Source: Flavobacterium pectinovorum (GTDB lineage: Bacteria > Bacteroidota > Bacteroidia > Flavobacteriales > Flavobacteriaceae). From it: a stretch of DNA of 64,000 nucleotides. Below the pieces are notes generated by a model. That model ran no database searches. It was given only the letters and a program-made list of their open reading frames with translations, and was not told the DNA's origin. A program made the position numbers and the translations under genes. This document shows positions 37,201 through 45,872 of the stretch, one piece after another (the stretch's first letter is position 1; each line of letters begins with the position of its first letter). The stretch spans positions 62,001 through 126,000 of the forward strand of contig NZ_JAFEVZ010000002.1 of NCBI RefSeq assembly GCF_022802975.1. The letters run 5' to 3'.

Positions 37201-37738
37201 CTACAAAAGAATGACTGAAACCGTTAAAAATTCAGATAAAGTTGAATTTTCAGTTTTCCATAAAAAAGTAAAAAAGGGAGAAAAAGTAGTTTTTGAAAAT
37301 TCAATTGCAGTTGTTCCAACCTACGATATGGGTGAAAAAGACGATTCAAGACCCGTTGTACTTTTAGAAGCCGAAACTGCCAAAACCACTGGAACCGGAA
37401 TCGAAAAAGGCAATTTCAAAAAAGCAGATTATATCGAATTCAAAGAAAAAACAAAAAACAGCATTCAGTTTGAAGTAAAACCCGGAGTTGCTGGAATTTA
37501 CCTGATGCGTTTCCGATTTATGAACCGAAACGAAACCCCGTTGAAGGTCAAATTCAAAATGGAAGATGCCTACGGAATTATGATGCGAAACGATTCTATT
37601 GAATTTCCATCTGCTACCGAGAAATGGAAAGTTTTAAACACAACTTCCGGCGGATATATCAACGCAGGAACCTATAAAATCACGATAGAATCTGATGATT
37701 TGAAAGGATTGATGTTGGATAATTTCGAGTTTCAATAA
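34244..37738 (+). CDS. GH2 glycoside hydrolase with malectin-like and CBM6/35-like modules, secreted
   Basis: A 1164-residue exported enzyme (signal peptide to about residue 20). GH2 sugar-binding, immunoglobulin and TIM-barrel domains occupy about 30-620: acid/base N439-E440 in MWGLQNEST, nucleophile candidate E508 in LLNGEYGAWRS. Then DUF4982-like sequence, a malectin-type domain (RVNSGGSEIKDSNGNVWQAD to about residue 900) and a C-terminal CBM6/35-like domain starting VVLLEAETAKTTG near 1050. It probably releases beta-galactose, glucuronic acid or arabinose from pectin branches. Two distinct carbohydrate-binding modules on one GH2 suggest a complex polymeric substrate. Confidence 0.82.
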   Translation: MKKIVFFIFCFFVGACFVWSQSSKESAKFRKEVSLNASWETIVLNQLPEKEETFVQNPKVDSQWQKVNVPHNWDQYYGFLRTKHGNLHGTAWYHKTLQLDKKDNSKRLFLFFEGVSSYATVWVNGKKVGEHKGGRTTFTVDITKAVSFEKTNDIIVKASHPSFIADLPWVCGGCSGEWGFSEGSQPMGIFRPVTLVVTDEVRIEPFGVHIWNDKATSKEKAILNITTEIKNYGTSNRNLTIENILFDKNGKKVVSVKSDIKNTSGETKQIAQTLPEIANPKLWSPANPYLYQLVTTIFENGKKIDELKTPYGIRWVSWPVSRDGKDNRFFINDEPLFINGTCEYEHLIGNSHSFSNDQIHSRIEQIKAGGFNAFREAHQPHNLEYQKELDENGILFWSQFSAHIWYDTPEFKENFKTLLREWIKERRNNASVVMWGLQNESTIPAAFAEECTKIIREMDPLSASQRIVTTCNGGEGTDWNVVQNWSGTYGGDPFNYDVEMSKQLLNGEYGAWRSHDLHTEGEFDQKGILSENRFSQLMEIKVREAESVKDKIAGQFNWLFASHENPGRSQNGEGFRDIDKVGPVNYKGLFSIWGEPLDAYYMYRANYVSNKTNPMVYIVSHTWPNRWDAPGIKNGIDVYSNCDEVELFNDINKASLGKLKNPGLGQHFQFNNVNIQYNVLYAVGYVNGKAVAKDYIVLNGLPKAPNLNTLDTKNETILKPKKGYNYIYRVNSGGSEIKDSNGNVWQADVHKSGENTWGSLSWTDNFKQLPDFYASQRSTFDPISGTKNWGLFQSFRYGIDKLRYEFPAPDGEYLVELYFTEPWYGTGGGLDCKGWRLFDIAINDNVVLKDLDIWSEVGHDSALKKTFVVKSKNGKITISFPNVKASQAMISAIAVATKDKSVKGALASPRNIQNATSNSETKIGSWLDINSKQYLDSEVVFTQLPAEVFGADYLQLSSNAKPSGSFITKEDSVIYLFSTSKDSISGYKRMTETVKNSDKVEFSVFHKKVKKGEKVVFENSIAVVPTYDMGEKDDSRPVVLLEAETAKTTGTGIEKGNFKKADYIEFKEKTKNSIQFEVKPGVAGIYLMRFRFMNRNETPLKVKFKMEDAYGIMMRNDSIEFPSATEKWKVLNTTSGGYINAGTYKITIESDDLKGLMLDNFEFQ

Positions 37739-37740
37739 CC

Positions 37741-37828
37741 GTCATTGCGAGGAACGAAGCAATCACATAAAGTGAGCACGCACTGTTGTAGAATATTGGA
37801 TGTGATTTCTCCTTACGTCGAAAATGAC
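37741..37828. repeat. Palindromic repeat, family B variant
   Basis: Left end GTCATTGCGAGGAACGAAGC followed by AATCACAT; right end TGTGATTTCTCCTTACGTCG then AAAATGAC. Interior TGTTGTAGAATATTGGATG matches the family B copies at 5707 and 22581. So the left half comes from the GTCATTGCGAGG type and the right half from family B. Confidence 0.75.
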
Positions 37829-37871
37829 AAACTTTGTGTAAAATTTAGATTAGAATAAAAAAATAAAGTTT

Positions 37872-40307
37872 ATGAACATGTATAAAAACATTTTTCAAAA
37901 AATTGCAATAGCCTTAACAATACTGCTTTCAATAGCAGGTTTCGCACAAGCCAAAAAAGCCAGAATTATTGAAGATTTCAATAAAAACTGGAATTTCAAA
38001 TTAGGGGATCATCCACAGGCAACCAATGTTGATTTCAGCACTACGGATTGGGAAAATTTACAACTGCCTCACGATTGGAGTATCGAAGGCGCATTCAATA
38101 AAGATTTTTCAACAGGATCTAAGCAAGGATTTTTGCCGGCAGGAAAAGGCTGGTATCGCAAAACATTTGTCTTGTCAAAAGATTGGGAAAGCAAATCGAT
38201 TTCGATAGAATTTGATGGTGTTTTCAAGAACAGCGAAGTTTTTATTAACGGCCATTCGTTGGGAATTCGACCTAGTGGGTACATTTCTTTTGCCTATGAA
38301 ATGACTCCTTACTTGCATTTTGGAAAACAAGAAAATATTATTGCCGTAAAAGTCGATAACGATGCACAGCCCAATTCCAGATGGTACACCGGTTCTGGAA
38401 TTTACAGAAACGTACGTTTGGTGGCTGTCGAAAAATTGCACGTAGCACATTGGGGAACGTATGTAACCACTCCCAAAATCAGCAAAGAAAAAGCATCGGT
38501 ACATTTTGAGGCGACCATAGAAAATAAAGCAAATACTGAAAAAGAATTCAAATTCATCACCTCCATTGTAGATACTAAAAATAAAGAAGTAGCTAATGCG
38601 GTGTCAACAGAAAAAATAGGTGCCAATTCCAATTCTAAAAAAACACATAATTTGGAAGTGAAAAACCCAAATTTATGGGATACCGAAAATCCGTATTTGT
38701 ATAAGGTGCTTACCAAAATTTACGAGAATAAAAAATTAGTTGATACTTATGAAACACCATTAGGAATTCGATTTTTCTCTTTTGATGCCGAAAAAGGATT
38801 CTCTTTAAACGGAAAACCAATCAAAATATATGGAGTTTGTCTGCATCACGACAACGGTGCTTTAGGGTCTGTAGAAAACATTCACGCCGTCCGCAGAAAA
38901 CTGACTTTACTGAAAGAAATGGGTTGCAATGCCATCCGTATGTCGCATAATCCGCATTCGTTGGAGATGATGCAATTGTGTGATGAAATGGGTTTCATTG
39001 TCCAGGACGAAGCATTTGATGTTTGGAAAAAACCAAAAGTAAAGAATGATGCTCACAAAGAATGGGATGCCTGGTACAAAAGAGATTTAGAAGATTTAAT
39101 TTTGAGAGACCGCAATAATCCGTCGGTGATGATGTGGAGCATTGGAAACGAAATCCGTGAACAATTCGACAGCACGGGAATTGCGATTACCAGAGAATTG
39201 GCGCAAATCGTAAAAAATCTGGATACCACTCGTCCAATAACAAGTGCGTTGACAGAGAATGTTCCGGAGAAAAATTTTATTTATCAATCAGGTGCTTTGG
39301 ATTTATTGGGATTCAATTACAAGCATGAAGATTACACAACCTTTCCAACCCGTTTCAAAGGGCAAAAAATAATTGCTTCTGAGACTGTTTCTGCTCTTGA
39401 AACCCGCGGACATTATGACCAGCCTTCGGATGTGGTTAAAGCGTGGCCCGTTAAATACGGAGAGAAATTTGATGGCAATGCAGACTGGACGGTTTCGGCT
39501 TACGATAATGTAAAATCATTTTGGGGTTCGACGCACGAAGAAAGCTGGAAAGCGATAAAAAATTCCGATTTCATTGCAGGTACTTTTGTCTGGACTGGTC
39601 TTGATTATATAGGTGAACCCGATCCATATCCATTTCCGGCACGCAGTTCGTATTTCGGAATCATCGATTTGGCCGGACTTCCAAAAGATGTCTATTATAT
39701 GTACCAAAGCGAATGGGCAAAGAAACCCGTTTTGCACATCTTTCCGCACTGGAACTGGCAAAAAGACCAGGAAGTCGATGTTTGGGCGTATTACAACAAT
39801 GCCGATGAAGTAGAATTGTTCCTGAACGGAAAATCATTAGGCAAAAAATCCAAACAAAACGACGATCTGCATATTTTTTGGCGTGTAAAATTCGAACAGG
39901 GAACCTTAAAAGCCATTTCCAGAAAAGATGGAAAAGTAGTTTTGGAAAAAGAAATTCACACCGCTGGACCGGCTTCCAAAATAGATTTAAAAAGCGACAA
40001 AACAGCCATTAAAAATGATGGTTACGAATTAGTTTATGTAACCATTTCGATTCAGGACAAAGACGGAAACCTATCACCAAATGCCAATGACCTGATTAAC
40101 TTTGAAGTTACAGGCGGAGGAAAATTAGTTGGAGTTGACAACGGTTATCAGGCAGGTTTGGATTCGTTCAAAGCGAGTTCCTGCAAAGTTTATAACGGAA
40201 AATGCATCGCCATCATCCAGTCGAACGGAAAGAAAGAAAAGATTCAGTTAAAAGCTTCTACAGCCAACGGAATTGCACCTGCAACGATTGATGTAAAAGT
40301 TGAATAA
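37872..40307 (+). CDS. GH2 beta-galactosidase-like glycoside hydrolase, secreted
   Basis: An 811-residue exported GH2 enzyme (signal peptide ending AGFAQA). Domain order: sugar-binding jelly roll (WYRKTFVLSKDWESKSISIEFDG), Ig-like domain, TIM barrel with acid/base N426-E427 (WSIGNEIRE) and nucleophile E504 (IIASETVSALETRG), then a DUF4982 module (EVELFLNGKSLGKK near 650) and an Ig-like C-terminal domain (IDLKSDKTAIKNDGYELVYV). Typical of Bacteroidota beta-galactosidases that trim galactan or rhamnogalacturonan side chains. Last gene of the pectin locus, followed by a strong terminator. Confidence 0.88.
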   Translation: MNMYKNIFQKIAIALTILLSIAGFAQAKKARIIEDFNKNWNFKLGDHPQATNVDFSTTDWENLQLPHDWSIEGAFNKDFSTGSKQGFLPAGKGWYRKTFVLSKDWESKSISIEFDGVFKNSEVFINGHSLGIRPSGYISFAYEMTPYLHFGKQENIIAVKVDNDAQPNSRWYTGSGIYRNVRLVAVEKLHVAHWGTYVTTPKISKEKASVHFEATIENKANTEKEFKFITSIVDTKNKEVANAVSTEKIGANSNSKKTHNLEVKNPNLWDTENPYLYKVLTKIYENKKLVDTYETPLGIRFFSFDAEKGFSLNGKPIKIYGVCLHHDNGALGSVENIHAVRRKLTLLKEMGCNAIRMSHNPHSLEMMQLCDEMGFIVQDEAFDVWKKPKVKNDAHKEWDAWYKRDLEDLILRDRNNPSVMMWSIGNEIREQFDSTGIAITRELAQIVKNLDTTRPITSALTENVPEKNFIYQSGALDLLGFNYKHEDYTTFPTRFKGQKIIASETVSALETRGHYDQPSDVVKAWPVKYGEKFDGNADWTVSAYDNVKSFWGSTHEESWKAIKNSDFIAGTFVWTGLDYIGEPDPYPFPARSSYFGIIDLAGLPKDVYYMYQSEWAKKPVLHIFPHWNWQKDQEVDVWAYYNNADEVELFLNGKSLGKKSKQNDDLHIFWRVKFEQGTLKAISRKDGKVVLEKEIHTAGPASKIDLKSDKTAIKNDGYELVYVTISIQDKDGNLSPNANDLINFEVTGGGKLVGVDNGYQAGLDSFKASSCKVYNGKCIAIIQSNGKKEKIQLKASTANGIAPATIDVKVE

Positions 40308-40332
40308 CCACTTTAAGGAAATAATTGTATTC

Positions 40333-40367
40333 AAAACTCCATTAGCGATAATGGAGTTTTTTGTTTT
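40333..40367 (+). terminator. Strong intrinsic terminator closing the pectin locus
   Basis: Perfect 12-bp stem AAAACTCCATTA / TAATGGAGTTTT with GCGA tetraloop, followed by TTGTTTT. Located 25 bases after the last GH2 stop codon; marks the end of region 1. Confidence 0.85.
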
Positions 40368-40493
40368 ATGATTTGTGATAATTTTTCCTATATTGTCAGG
40401 AATAAATATTGATGTCATTTATGATAAAAATGCTAGGCCAATTGAATAAATTGGAATCGTTTTGCTAATTCATATAATTAATAAAATAGAATA

Positions 40494-42863
40494 ATGATTA
40501 CAAAATTCAAATCCATAAACAATCTAGCTGTTTTTCAAAATTTTAATTGGGACACGGCTATACGTGATGACAGAAACAATGTAGTTTTATTTAAATCAAT
40601 AAACATTTTTTATGGACGTAATTATTCGGGGAAGACAACACTTTCTCGAATAGTTAGGGCATTGGAAACAGGTAATATTTCTGATAAATACCAAAACCCA
40701 CAATTTGAAGTTAGCATTAAGGACCTCGGAGATAGTACACCGAGTAATTTAACTGCATACGGAAAGAAAGTCAGAGTATTTAATGAAGATTTTGTGAAAG
40801 ACAATCTTCGGTTCATCGTAAATTCTAATGAAAGCATTACACCATTTGCAATAATTGGAGGTAATGCTACCATTGAAGCAGAAATACAAATCTTAAAAAA
40901 TGATTTAGGAAGCAATGAAGATGGAATTGAAAGTGGATTTTATCTTGAATTTAAAAATGCTTCGACAACCGCAAATATAGCGTCTCAAGCATATCAAACA
41001 GAAAATAGTAGTTTAAATCAACAGTTAAGTTTTAAAGCAATTAATAATCCAAATGGAATTAAATACAAATCTGAAAGATATGGAGATCAAAATTATAATA
41101 TCAACAAACTCCAAAGTGATGTTAATACTGTTTTAGAGACTTCATTTCAACCACTTAATGATGATGAAGTGACTCAAAAACTTAATTTCCTTAATGAAAG
41201 AGCAAATGCAGATATTCCAGAGATTATAAAGCCCAGTTTAGATTTAAACACACTTAATGCGAAAGCAAAAGAACTTGTAACAAAATCAATTAGTAGTTCT
41301 AATAAAATTGAACAACTTTTGAAAGATGCTATTCTTAATCGTTGGGTAAAAGAAGGAAGGCAAATACACAAAGACAAAATTGAAATATGTTCATTTTGTG
41401 GTAATGATATTTCAGAAGAACGTTGGATAGAACTTGATAGTCATTTTGACGAAGAATCTGAAAAATTAGAAAAAGAAATAGACATGTTGATTTCTGGAAT
41501 TGAAAATTCAATTCGGAATGTTGATACGCAATTGCCTATAAATAAAAATGCTTTCTATTCAAAGTTTCATTCGAATTTAGATACTTTGATTTTGCAAAGA
41601 CAACAATCTATAGATAGTATAAAATCCGAATTAAATCGTATTAAAGTAAGTCTACAAGAGCGGAAAAATGACCTGTTAAATTCTAAAATATTTGTTGATA
41701 TAATAGATAACAGTAAACAACTTGAAGATTGTTGGATAACATTTGAAAGTTTCAGAACTCAGGCCAACGACTACAGTAATTCATTAGGAAATGAACAAAC
41801 CGAAGCAAAAAAGTTATTGCGGTTACGTGAAGTTCGTGATTTTGTAGATACAATTCAATACACCACTGTGACGGCAAAAATTCAAATGTTAAAAGGAACT
41901 TATGATATCGAAGCGAGAAAAAAACAAATAATAGATCAAAAAATTCAACAACAAATTATCCAGATTGAAGAAAAAGAACGTCTGATTAAAGATGAAGAAA
42001 AAGGGGCATCGAAAGTAAATGAGTATTTAAATAACTTTTTCGGACACGATTTTCTTACTTTGCAGGCGTTAGAAGAAACTGACAAAAAGATAAGATTTGA
42101 AATAGTAAGAAACGGACAAAAAGCCCATCATTTAAGTGAAGGAGAATGTAGCTTAATTGCATTTTGTTATTTTATGGCGAAACTTGAAGATGTTGAAACA
42201 AAAGGAAGTAAACCAATCATTTGGATTGACGACCCTATTTCAAGTTTAGATAGCAATCACATTTTTTTTATTTATAGTCTTATCAATGCGGAAATAATTA
42301 CAAAACAAGAGTTTGAACAAATTTTTATTTCTACTCATAATCTTGATTTTTTAAAATATTTGAAGCGATTGCCGAATGCTTTAAATAAAAATCAATGCGG
42401 TTATTTTTTAATTTCAAGAGAAAAAGAAAAAAGCAGAATTAGAATAATGCCAAGATATTTGAAGGATTATGTAACTGAGTTTAATTTTCTATTTCATCAA
42501 ATTTATATGTGTTCAACTGCTGACGCAGATAATGAAGAGCAACATAATTTGTTTTACAATTTTGGAAACAATACTCGTAAATTTTTAGAAGCATTTCTTT
42601 ATTATAAATACCCAAATGCTAATGATCAAATAGAAAAACTTACAAAATTTTTTGGTGAGAACAGACAGGCGTCAACAATGACAGACAGAATTAACAATGA
42701 ATTGTCACATTTAGAAGGTCTCTTTGAAAGAAGTATGATGCCAATTGATATACCTGAAATGAAAAAAACAGCTAAATTCATATTAGATAAAATCAAAGAA
42801 AAGGATAATGAACAGTATGAAGCATTACTTTTGAGCATAGGTGTAGCTGTTACAATAGAATAA
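40494..42863 (+). CDS. RloC/PrrC-like anticodon nuclease candidate (AAA_13 ABC-type ATPase)
   Basis: A 789-residue cytoplasmic protein. Walker A GRNYSGKT (41-48), ABC signature LSEGE (547-551), Walker B with IIWIDDP (D579-D580), D-loop SSLD and H615 in STHNLDF. A long helical middle carries C299-x2-C302 (CSFCGNDI), as in zinc-hook ATPases. The C-terminal 100 residues hold R695-x3-E699 (TRKFLEAF) and H739 (NELSHLEG), an Arg-Glu-His set like the catalytic triad of PrrC and RloC tRNA anticodon nucleases. Those enzymes act in phage defence by cutting tRNA when activated. Nuclease activity here is inferred. No restriction-modification genes are adjacent; a HigBA-like pair follows. Confidence 0.68.
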   Translation: MITKFKSINNLAVFQNFNWDTAIRDDRNNVVLFKSINIFYGRNYSGKTTLSRIVRALETGNISDKYQNPQFEVSIKDLGDSTPSNLTAYGKKVRVFNEDFVKDNLRFIVNSNESITPFAIIGGNATIEAEIQILKNDLGSNEDGIESGFYLEFKNASTTANIASQAYQTENSSLNQQLSFKAINNPNGIKYKSERYGDQNYNINKLQSDVNTVLETSFQPLNDDEVTQKLNFLNERANADIPEIIKPSLDLNTLNAKAKELVTKSISSSNKIEQLLKDAILNRWVKEGRQIHKDKIEICSFCGNDISEERWIELDSHFDEESEKLEKEIDMLISGIENSIRNVDTQLPINKNAFYSKFHSNLDTLILQRQQSIDSIKSELNRIKVSLQERKNDLLNSKIFVDIIDNSKQLEDCWITFESFRTQANDYSNSLGNEQTEAKKLLRLREVRDFVDTIQYTTVTAKIQMLKGTYDIEARKKQIIDQKIQQQIIQIEEKERLIKDEEKGASKVNEYLNNFFGHDFLTLQALEETDKKIRFEIVRNGQKAHHLSEGECSLIAFCYFMAKLEDVETKGSKPIIWIDDPISSLDSNHIFFIYSLINAEIITKQEFEQIFISTHNLDFLKYLKRLPNALNKNQCGYFLISREKEKSRIRIMPRYLKDYVTEFNFLFHQIYMCSTADADNEEQHNLFYNFGNNTRKFLEAFLYYKYPNANDQIEKLTKFFGENRQASTMTDRINNELSHLEGLFERSMMPIDIPEMKKTAKFILDKIKEKDNEQYEALLLSIGVAVTIE

Positions 42864-43022
42864 ATGTCAAATTATAGTTTTAGTTTAAAATTAAATCTAT
42901 CTATTCATAGCTATTCATTTAAAATTAAACTTTTTAAAAATTTAGTATGCTGTGTAAATTCAATTTTATAGAGTTACATTAAATATATTATGACAATTAA
43001 ATACTTGTTTTTAATACTTGAT

Positions 43023-43069
43023 AAAAATTCACTAAAAAAGTGAATTTTTTAAAAACATTCCTATCTTTG
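43023..43069 (+). promoter_or_regulatory. Promoter and palindromic operator of the HigB-HigA unit
   Basis: The -7 box TATCTTTG (43062-43069) matches TAnnTTTG exactly and lies 20 bases before the toxin ATG. An 11-bp perfect inverted repeat AAAAATTCACT (43023-43033) / AGTGAATTTTT (43039-43049) covers the expected -33 region. HigA-type antitoxins repress their own promoter by binding such palindromes, so autoregulation is likely. Confidence 0.65.
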
Positions 43070-43089
43070 CACTATGAAACCAGAAGCCT

Positions 43090-43410
43090 ATGGAAATCAC
43101 TTTTACCGAAGATTACTTAAAAGAGCTTTATGAAGAAGGTAAAGCCAAGAATAAAAAATACAGGTTTCAAAAAGATGTAATCAAAAAATACAAACAAACA
43201 ATCGATAAATTAAGAGTTGCTAAAAATATTGAGGATTTGTATCCTATTAAAAGTTTAAATTATGAAAAATTAATTGGAGATAAAAAAGGAATTGAATCTG
43301 TTCGGGTTGATAAAAAATATCGAATAGAATTTATTAGTTCTGTTGAAGGTGAAGAACATAATACAATTACAATTTGTTCAATTATTGATTTGAGTAATCA
43401 TTACTCATAA
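43090..43410 (+). CDS. HigB/RelE-like toxin
   Basis: A 106-residue basic protein of RelE-fold type: helix-rich start (YLKELYEEGKAKNKKYRFQKDVIKKYKQTIDKLR), then VRVDKKYRIEFISS, the strand typical of HigB toxins, and a terminal beta strand ITICSIIDLSNHYS. HigB toxins are ribosome-associated mRNA endonucleases. The partner antitoxin gene starts 17 bases downstream. A different-frame ATG at 43074 opens only a 19-codon frame and was not used. Toxin-before-antitoxin order is characteristic of HigBA, supporting the call. Confidence 0.78.
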   Translation: MEITFTEDYLKELYEEGKAKNKKYRFQKDVIKKYKQTIDKLRVAKNIEDLYPIKSLNYEKLIGDKKGIESVRVDKKYRIEFISSVEGEEHNTITICSIIDLSNHYS

Positions 43411-43427
43411 AAAAACTTAACATTATT

Positions 43428-44519
43428 ATGACAGCAATAAACCAAATTACCCCATTTGAAGCTACTCATCCAGGTACATTAATAAAAGATGAATTAGAAG
43501 TTAGAGATGATATAAAGCAAAAAGATTTAGCAGAATTATTGGGAGTTAAACCCTCATTTTTAAATGAAATCATCAAAGGAAAAAGACCGATAACTGCTGA
43601 TTTAGCTATATTGTTAGAAAAAACACTTGAGATACCTGCCGACTATTGGATGAAATTTCAATCACAATACGAGATTGATTGTGCGAGGATTAAAGAAAAA
43701 AATATTAATAAAATAAAGTTGATAGAATTATGGAATATAATTAAAGAGTATGTTCCGGTTAATTATTTTAAGAAACAAGGTTATTTGACTGAAAATCTTG
43801 AAGAAAATATCAATAAAATTAAATTAATATACGCTATAACTACGATTGATGGTTTGGTAAATATTTTTGCAACTAAAAAGTTTGCTTTCTACAAGAAATC
43901 TGAAAAATTAAAAATTGATGATAAGAATATGATTGCTTGGAATTCGCTAGCTGAATATGAAGCTAAAAATCAATCTATAAATACTTTTAATTTTGATAAT
44001 ATTGATTCATTAACCAAGAGTTTAAATGATATTTTTTTCGAAAATGACAATACGTTGTTTAAAGTAAAAAAAGTATTAAATCAATATGGAGTTAAATTTT
44101 CAACTATAGAAAAACTTGAAAAAACTCCCGTTGATGGATATTCTTTTTGGTCAGAAAATAATCCGGCAATAGCAGTTACATTAAGACATAGTAGAATTGA
44201 TAATTTTGCTTTCACAATAATGCACGAGATAGGTCATATAGCATTGCACTTAAAAAATAATAAAGAACAAAAATTTTTAGATCTCACTAATCAAGAAGTT
44301 AATCATTATGAAACTGAGGCTAATGATTTCGCTCAGAAAAAATTAATTTCTGAAAAATGTTGGGAGGATATTGTTCAGAATTATATTCCTCTTGATGATA
44401 ATGAAATAGAGAAAATTTCTAAAAAATATAATATTCATCCAGCCATAATTTTAGGACGAGCCTGTTATGAAATGAGTTATTATGCTTTGAATACTTCAAT
44501 TGATAAAAAGTTGAAGTAA
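43428..44519 (+). CDS. HigA-like antitoxin fused to ImmA/IrrE metallopeptidase domain
   Basis: A 363-residue protein. Residues 8-80 are an XRE helix-turn-helix of HigA type (HPGTLIKDELEVRDDIKQKDLAELLGVKPSFLNEIIKGKRPI). The C-terminal half is an ImmA/IrrE-type zinc peptidase: HEIGH at 266-270 and the third-ligand helix ETEANDFAQ at 295-303. Classical HigA is about 100 residues, so the metallopeptidase is an added module. It could cleave its own HTH part or another repressor to derepress the toxin, as ImmA cleaves ImmR; that is inference. It binds, most likely, the palindrome upstream of the toxin gene. Confidence 0.8.
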   Translation: MTAINQITPFEATHPGTLIKDELEVRDDIKQKDLAELLGVKPSFLNEIIKGKRPITADLAILLEKTLEIPADYWMKFQSQYEIDCARIKEKNINKIKLIELWNIIKEYVPVNYFKKQGYLTENLEENINKIKLIYAITTIDGLVNIFATKKFAFYKKSEKLKIDDKNMIAWNSLAEYEAKNQSINTFNFDNIDSLTKSLNDIFFENDNTLFKVKKVLNQYGVKFSTIEKLEKTPVDGYSFWSENNPAIAVTLRHSRIDNFAFTIMHEIGHIALHLKNNKEQKFLDLTNQEVNHYETEANDFAQKKLISEKCWEDIVQNYIPLDDNEIEKISKKYNIHPAIILGRACYEMSYYALNTSIDKKLK

Positions 44520-44587
44520 TAGTAGTTAATGAATCTTCAGCTAGCGTAATCGTTCCGCTCGTTGACACTATCAAATCAAAAAAACCT

Positions 44588-45850
44588 TTAAACCTCATTC
44601 ACCTCCGTCATATCTATAGTTTTCGGATGCAGACTAATAAGTTGTAAAACGATAGCAGTAACCACTACAAATAACAGCAGTACAAAAACGTGTCTCATTC
44701 CTCCATTATCAGCAGCTTTTCCTAAAAACTCGGTGATAACAGCACCTGCCGAAATACCTACGAAATTCATAATTCCATATCCGGTGGCACGGTAGCGAGG
44801 CGCAACAAACTGACAAAGAATAGGCATATTGTTGGTGTCGTATATTCCGAATCCAAGGCCAAAAAGAATAGCACCAAAAATAATAGCTACAGTATCACAA
44901 CAGTAGCCAAATAGAAATAATGCCGGAATGGTAAGAAACAATCCAATAGCACTGGTGTAAATTCTTCCTTTAAGATGTTTCATCACCCATCGGTCTGAAA
45001 TGGCACCACCAATTAAAACGCCAAAAAAGGAAGACATCGAAATGGTTACCGTTGCAATTGGTCCCGCCAACGACATGTCTAAATGTAAGGTTTCAGTAAA
45101 TAAGGTCGGTAACCAGTTTTTGGCCGCCCAGCCCGGTAAACTTGGTGAAGCGAAATAAAAGAGTAAAACCCAAAAGGAAATATTGCCAAATAATATTCCC
45201 AATCCTTTGAACATTTGCCTGAATTCGTAGCTGACAGATGACTTTTTTGTGGAATCAAAAAAATACGTTTTCTTTTCCTGTAGAAAAAAGATTAGTACCA
45301 AACTGTAAAGTACACCAAGTAAACCTACGGAGTGAAAGCTGAAATGCCAGGAGAAATGCTTAGAAACAGTGGCTCCAAAACCACCCAGCGCCTGTCCTAA
45401 ATAAATTCCGGTGGTATGAATGGCAATAGCAAAAGAGCGTGTTTTTTCCTGATGGTAATCTGCAATTAATGATAATGCGGCCGGAATATAAAAAGCTTCA
45501 CTAAAACCCATAATGCCACGCAAAATATAAATCTGATTGAAAGTTGTGGCATAACCCATCGCCATAGTAACCCCGGACCAGATAAAAAGACTTGCTATGA
45601 TGATTCTTTTTCGGTTAAACCGATCCGCTATAATTCCGGAAACTGGGCTCATAAGTGCATATATCCAAAGGAAAATAGCCATTAAGAGACCGAAATTCTC
45701 AGCTTTGGCCAATTCAGGAATGTCATCCATCATTGCTGATTTCATAGTGGAAAGCATTTGTCGGTCTAAATAATTCAATAAAGCGACAAACCACAACAAG
45801 CCAACAACAATCCATGGATAGGATTTTTTTTCATTCAATTTTGCAATCAT
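44588..45850 (-). CDS. MFS transporter, anion:cation symporter (hexuronate-type) family
   Basis: A 420-residue inner-membrane protein with about 12 hydrophobic segments. NYLDRQMLSTM in helix 1 and GIIADRFNRKRIIIASLFIW match the ACS family (ExuT/GudP-like), whose members import hexuronates and aldonates. It is transcribed away from the DUF2200-RuBisCO-like cluster; its promoter candidate lies in the shared intergenic region. Given the pectin locus on one side and the sugar-acid catabolic genes on the other, galacturonate or an apiose-derived acid is the likely cargo (inference). Confidence 0.8.
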   Translation of the reverse strand: MIAKLNEKKSYPWIVVGLLWFVALLNYLDRQMLSTMKSAMMDDIPELAKAENFGLLMAIFLWIYALMSPVSGIIADRFNRKRIIIASLFIWSGVTMAMGYATTFNQIYILRGIMGFSEAFYIPAALSLIADYHQEKTRSFAIAIHTTGIYLGQALGGFGATVSKHFSWHFSFHSVGLLGVLYSLVLIFFLQEKKTYFFDSTKKSSVSYEFRQMFKGLGILFGNISFWVLLFYFASPSLPGWAAKNWLPTLFTETLHLDMSLAGPIATVTISMSSFFGVLIGGAISDRWVMKHLKGRIYTSAIGLFLTIPALFLFGYCCDTVAIIFGAILFGLGFGIYDTNNMPILCQFVAPRYRATGYGIMNFVGISAGAVITEFLGKAADNGGMRHVFVLLLFVVVTAIVLQLISLHPKTIDMTEVNEV

Positions 45851-45872
45851 TCTTCTTTTTCAAAATAATGGG

